Positions 6,447 through 7,744 of a stretch of DNA of 7,744 nt are shown here, piece after piece (position 1 is the first letter of the stretch; each line of letters starts with the position of its first letter). A program made the position numbers and the translations under genes. The DNA is from Eubacteriaceae bacterium UBA4266 (GTDB lineage Bacteria; Bacillota; Clostridia; Eubacteriales; Eubacteriaceae), in NCBI GenBank assembly GCA_002396065.1, contig DGWE01000075.1:1-7744 (forward strand), in the 5' to 3' direction. Below the pieces are notes generated by a model, which was given only the letters and a program-made list of their open reading frames with translations, was not told the origin of the DNA and made no database searches.

Positions 6447-6644
6447 CTAGCAGCCGCCGCCCACAAAGTTTACGATTTCAACGACGTCGTCGTCCGACAT
6501 CTGCGTCGTGTCGTACGCATCTTTGCTTAAAATTTTGCCGTTGTACTCAACCGCAACGCGCTGAGGATCGATCCCAGCGTCCTTTAAATACGCGCCGATC
6601 GTTTTGCCCGCCGCATTTACAGCTTCTCCATTAATCTGTACCAA
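6447..6644 (-). CDS. thiS: Sulfur carrier protein ThiS with an extra C-terminal Cys
   Basis: This 65-aa ubiquitin-like sulfur carrier supplies ThiG with sulfur as a C-terminal thiocarboxylate. The family pattern is clear: a short first strand (MVQINGE), TIGAYLKDAGI (15-25), RVAVEYNGKILSKDAY (29-44), DDDVVEIVNFVGG. Normally ThiS ends at the Gly-Gly that ThiF adenylates. Here the reading is Val-Gly-Gly-Gly-Cys-stop, so a Cys follows the glycines. The start is TTG 6644, with AAGGAG 8 nt upstream; the ATG nearer the ribosome binding site is out of frame. It is the first gene after the TPP riboswitch. No thiF is in the window, so the activating enzyme must be encoded elsewhere. Confidence 0.93.
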   Translation of the reverse strand: MVQINGEAVNAAGKTIGAYLKDAGIDPQRVAVEYNGKILSKDAYDTTQMSDDDVVEIVNFVGGGC

Positions 6645-6663
6645 AACCTCATCTCCTTTTCAT

Positions 6664-6691
6664 AAAAAAAGCAGCCCTTTGGGACTGCCAA
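6664..6691 (-). terminator. TPP riboswitch attenuator hairpin
   Basis: Reading leftward, GCAGTCC pairs with GGGCTGC (6688-6671, 7 bp including one G-U, CAAA loop) and seven T follow (6670-6664). The base of its left arm, TTGGCA (6691-6686), is an exact complement of TGCCAA in the aptamer (6719-6714). Pairing of those two would be the antiterminator when TPP is absent; this mechanism is inferred. Confidence 0.85.
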
Positions 6692-6705
6692 TTGACACAC
6701 GTATT

Positions 6706-6783
6706 TCCCTCCGTTGGCATTATCCAAATCAGGTTCAAGGTCGAAACTCGCGTTTCCTCTCAGCCTTTTACAGCTCCCTTTGT
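6706..6783 (-). ncRNA. TPP riboswitch (THI element) controlling thiS-thiG-tenI
   Basis: The minus strand carries the conserved TPP aptamer core: GGCTGAGAGG, then a GAAAC-GCGA-GTTTC stem-loop, then CTTGAACCTGATTTGGATAATGCCAACGGAGGGA in spaced blocks. CTGAGA contacts the pyrimidine of thiamine and the GGATAATGCCA arm contacts the diphosphate in known structures. The aptamer begins about 10 nt after the expected transcription start and is followed by an intrinsic terminator, so high TPP should stop transcription before thiS. The optional P3a arm is absent. Confidence 0.96.
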
Positions 6784-6799
6784 TATTTGATTACATTTT

Positions 6800-6828
6800 A
6801 TTATATCAAAGTTTTACACAGCAGACAA
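6800..6828 (-). promoter_or_regulatory. Sigma-A promoter of the thi operon
   Basis: Reading leftward, TTGTCT (6828-6823), a 17-bp spacer and TATAAT (6805-6800) form a good promoter. Transcription would begin near 6793, directly before the riboswitch, giving a leader of about 149 nt to the thiS start. Confidence 0.8.
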
Positions 6829-6855
6829 GCGTTGCCGCAGAAACAGTCTAAAATT

Positions 6856-7542
6856 TCAGACGTTCAGCAGCGCCAGCCCCATTGCGATCATCCAAATATA
6901 CGCAAGCGTCTTGGGAATCATCAGCATCCCTACAGCTGGCTTGGTTTTCGCCCAGATCGTAACCGGCAGATAACAGGCAAAGCTGATCACGATCGCCACG
7001 GCCATTTTCCACAAGCCGTAGCCACCGGTATTGCCGATCGACGCGTACAGAAACGCGACAAGCCCGCCTAGGACTAAAAAGGCCAAATTCCGTGCGAAGC
7101 TCCATTTTATATCGCCACCAGAAAACCATTTATTCTGAGGAAACACGCAAAGCGCCAGACGAATAAAGGAAAACAGCGCGACGAGCAGCATAAAGACCGA
7201 AGAAATCGACGTCGGATCGAACAGTAAGGTCCAAATTCTCACCAAAATGATGTAAAACACGGTCATCGTCAGAGACGAGACGATCAGACCCAAATTCAGC
7301 CACCACTGCCCCCGTTCGCTGTCTCCGCTTAAATGATGCACCACCCGGGGCACCAAGTGGAAGGCGTCGCCGGCTCCTAAAATGAAAGTCAGTCAGCCGT
7401 ACCAGAAAAAGACTGGGTCCGCGCCGTGGGAAAAGAAGATCCCCGACGTAATAAAAGCAAACAACAAATAGGCGATATCGAAAATACTCTCGCCGACCAA
7501 GACGCCCTTCGGCATTTTTTTAATTTTATCTTTATCTTCCAT
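6856..7542 (-). pseudogene. Multi-pass membrane protein interrupted by one in-frame TGA (nonsense mutation or recoding)
   Basis: From ATG 7542 to TGA 6856 the frame runs 229 codons with a single internal TGA at codon 50 (7395-7393). The protein has about seven hydrophobic segments (roughly 18-37, 43-61, 82-104, 110-130, 145-165, 172-193, 200-227) and a conserved-looking GAGDAFHLVPRVVHHLSG run just after the TGA. The break falls inside the second membrane segment (VFFWYG-stop-LTFILGAGDAF), where Trp would fit and TGG to TGA is one change. The start has only a weak GGA upstream but is backed by a TATAAT promoter. A start at TTG 7356 would give a 166-aa product lacking the first two helices, with no clear ribosome binding site. 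I do not know its function. Other genes here, and this one itself, end in TGA, so TGA is a normal stop in this genome. Confidence 0.7.
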
Positions 7543-7577
7543 TGTGTATCCATTCTATCAAATATTGATTTTATTTC

Positions 7578-7606
7578 ATTATATCTGATTTTAAATTTTC
7601 AAACAA
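7578..7606 (-). promoter_or_regulatory. Probable promoter of the membrane protein gene
   Basis: Reading leftward, TTGTTT (7606-7601), 17 bp, then TATAAT (7583-7578). Transcription would start near 7571, about 29 nt before ATG 7542. The -10 is perfect and the -35 is weak. Confidence 0.6.
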
Positions 7607-7645
7607 CCACCTCAAATTTTGTTTCAGACTTTGCAAAAAATTCAT

Positions 7646-7674
7646 TTGCACAAACGCATTCAATTAGATAAAAT
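7646..7674 (+). promoter_or_regulatory. Possible plus-strand promoter at the right edge
   Basis: TTGCAC (7646-7651), a 17-bp spacer and TAAAAT (7669-7674) lie in AT-rich DNA, divergent from the membrane protein promoter. Transcription would start near 7681 and run out of the window through the hairpin at 7720-7744. Confidence 0.45.
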
Positions 7675-7716
7675 AACTTAAGAACATCATAATCAATCGC
7701 TGGTAGACGTGACTCC

Positions 7717-7744
7717 GTTGGCAGACAACTCCATGTTGTCTGCT
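7717..7744 (+). promoter_or_regulatory. Hairpin with alternative pairing at the window edge, possible leader attenuator
   Basis: A perfect 9-bp inverted repeat pairs GCAGACAAC (7721-7729) with GTTGTCTGC (7735-7743) around a 5-nt loop, extended by a G-U pair at 7720/7744. A second GTTG (7717-7720) can pair with the same CAAC (7726-7729), so two mutually exclusive hairpins are possible. The window ends before any T run could be seen. No known riboswitch class is recognised. Confidence 0.45.

Noticed and set aside
5699..6634. Long plus-strand open frame of 311 codons opposite thiG and thiS
   Set aside because: The minus-strand genes carry unmistakable ThiG and ThiS motifs; the antisense frame has no recognisable domain and arises from GC-rich codons.
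6856..7542. Genome-wide use of TGA as Trp to explain the interrupted gene
   Set aside because: TGA is the natural stop of thiG, the hydrolase and this same gene, so a general reassignment does not fit.
7426..7671. Plus-strand 81-codon open frame at the right end
   Set aside because: It overlaps the start and promoter of the minus-strand membrane protein gene and has no ribosome binding site or promoter of its own in the right place.
1..7744. CRISPR array, insertion sequence, phage or toxin-antitoxin module
   Set aside because: No regularly spaced repeats, transposase or terminal repeats, phage structural genes or recognisable toxin-antitoxin pair were seen on either strand.

Overview
The window looks like a chromosomal segment of a Gram-positive, probably clostridial (Bacillota, possibly Eubacteriaceae-like) anaerobe. 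The reasons are strong AGGAGG-type ribosome binding sites, TTG starts on two genes, textbook sigma-A promoters with 17-bp spacers, a TPP riboswitch that ends in an intrinsic terminator, and a TenI-type thiazole protein. The taxonomic guess is inference from style, not from a marker gene. All but one of the genes lie on the minus strand.

Layout, left to right. At 8-334 (-) is a small glutaredoxin-like CPHC protein, divergent from a 74-aa uncharacterised protein at 490-714 (+) that has a perfect consensus promoter. A two-way hairpin terminator (735-787) separates the latter from a three-gene minus-strand operon (2596 down to 799). That operon holds an alpha/beta hydrolase with an odd active site and tail, a 64-aa ORF overlapping it by 4 nt, and a 150-aa charged helical protein. 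Next come mgtE (Mg2+ channel/transporter, 2718-4067) and a YoaK/DUF1275 membrane protein (4179-4883).

The best understood unit is the thiamine-thiazole operon, read leftward from about 6793: promoter, TPP riboswitch, attenuator, thiS, thiG, tenI-like, terminator. ThiS carries sulfur, ThiG closes the thiazole ring with DXP, and the TenI-like protein would aromatise the product. thiF and a dehydroglycine source (thiH or thiO) are not in the window. ThiS ends in Gly-Gly-Gly-Cys rather than Gly-Gly, so it would need trimming before activation or be handled differently.

Upstream of the thi promoter is a multi-pass membrane protein gene (7542 down to 6856) interrupted by a single in-frame TGA at codon 50. 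The right edge (7543-7744) carries a plus-strand promoter followed by two competing hairpins, which looks like the start of a regulated leader for a gene outside the window.

I found no CRISPR array, insertion sequence, tRNA or rRNA. The points most worth a second look are the ThiS C-terminal Cys, the in-frame TGA, the hydrolase lacking an obvious catalytic His together with its two unknown partner genes, and the edge leader.
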